The translations under genes were made by a program, and so were the position numbers. The notes beneath the pieces are model-generated. The model ran no database searches, was not told the DNA's origin, and was given only the letters and a program-made list of their open reading frames with translations. From Oegoconia quadripuncta (Eukaryota > Arthropoda > Insecta > Lepidoptera > Autostichidae), in assembly GCA_949316235.1 (NCBI GenBank), contig OX438744.1, forward strand, positions 39,599,278 to 39,663,277: a stretch of DNA of 64,000 nt, written 5' to 3'. Positions 63,995-64,000 of this stretch are shown here, piece after piece (the stretch's first letter is position 1; each line of letters begins with the position of its first letter).

Positions 63995-64000
63995 AGCTGT

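Overview
This is nuclear DNA of an insect, almost certainly a moth or butterfly. It is AT-rich and intron-rich, with canonical GT-AG splice signals. It is packed with the interspersed repeats usual in Lepidoptera: several tRNA-derived SINE families, many 5'-truncated LINE tails, TA-flanked MITEs, short Helitrons ending in CTAG, a mariner and a DIRS retrotransposon. No bacterial operons, rRNA or CRISPR were seen. The species cannot be named from sequence alone.

Left part (about 1-27 kb, + strand). Nine short open reading frames of roughly 40-65 codons lie in a row, all on the + strand, at 2460, 4439, 11803, 18687, 20030, 21833, 23959, 25584 and 26024. Eight start with a hydrophobic leader followed by a tiny cysteine-containing tail; the one at 20030 has a leader but a cysteine-free basic tail. 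Each ATG sits a short distance (7 to about 50 bases) downstream of a 3' splice acceptor, and most stops lie just before a good 5' splice donor. Each exon therefore seems to carry a complete mini-gene for a secreted peptide. I do not recognise the family. It is the best candidate here for an undescribed system: separate tandem genes with 5'-UTR introns, or one transcription unit with cassette or polycistronic exons.

Inserted in this cluster are a nearly intact mariner (8910-10218, one frameshift) and a full-length DIRS-like tyrosine-recombinase retrotransposon (12349-17764). The DIRS copy has a gag with a probable intron, RT/RNase H/methylase-like, a tyrosine recombinase, inverted terminal repeats and an internal complementary region matching both ends.

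Middle part (about 27-35.5 kb). No gene was recognised. The stretch holds MITEs (one hAT-like), SINEs, LINE tails, and long AT-rich stretches with nothing identifiable.

Right part (35.7-63.4 kb, - strand). One large gene fills this half: a Sec24C/D-type COPII coat subunit. Fourteen internal exons plus two alternative-looking terminal exons chain together in phase; the 5' end lies beyond base 64000. The gene selects cargo and builds the COPII coat on ER exit sites. Its oddities are two 138-nt terminal exons (37868-38005 and 35678-35815) that both splice in phase, a perfect 104-bp tandem array that multiplies the 3' half and splice donor of exon 10, an 18-G run just inside one intron, and a MITE about 34 nt upstream of one acceptor. 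Its introns hold minisatellites (73 bp and 28 bp units) and most of the SINE and LINE copies.
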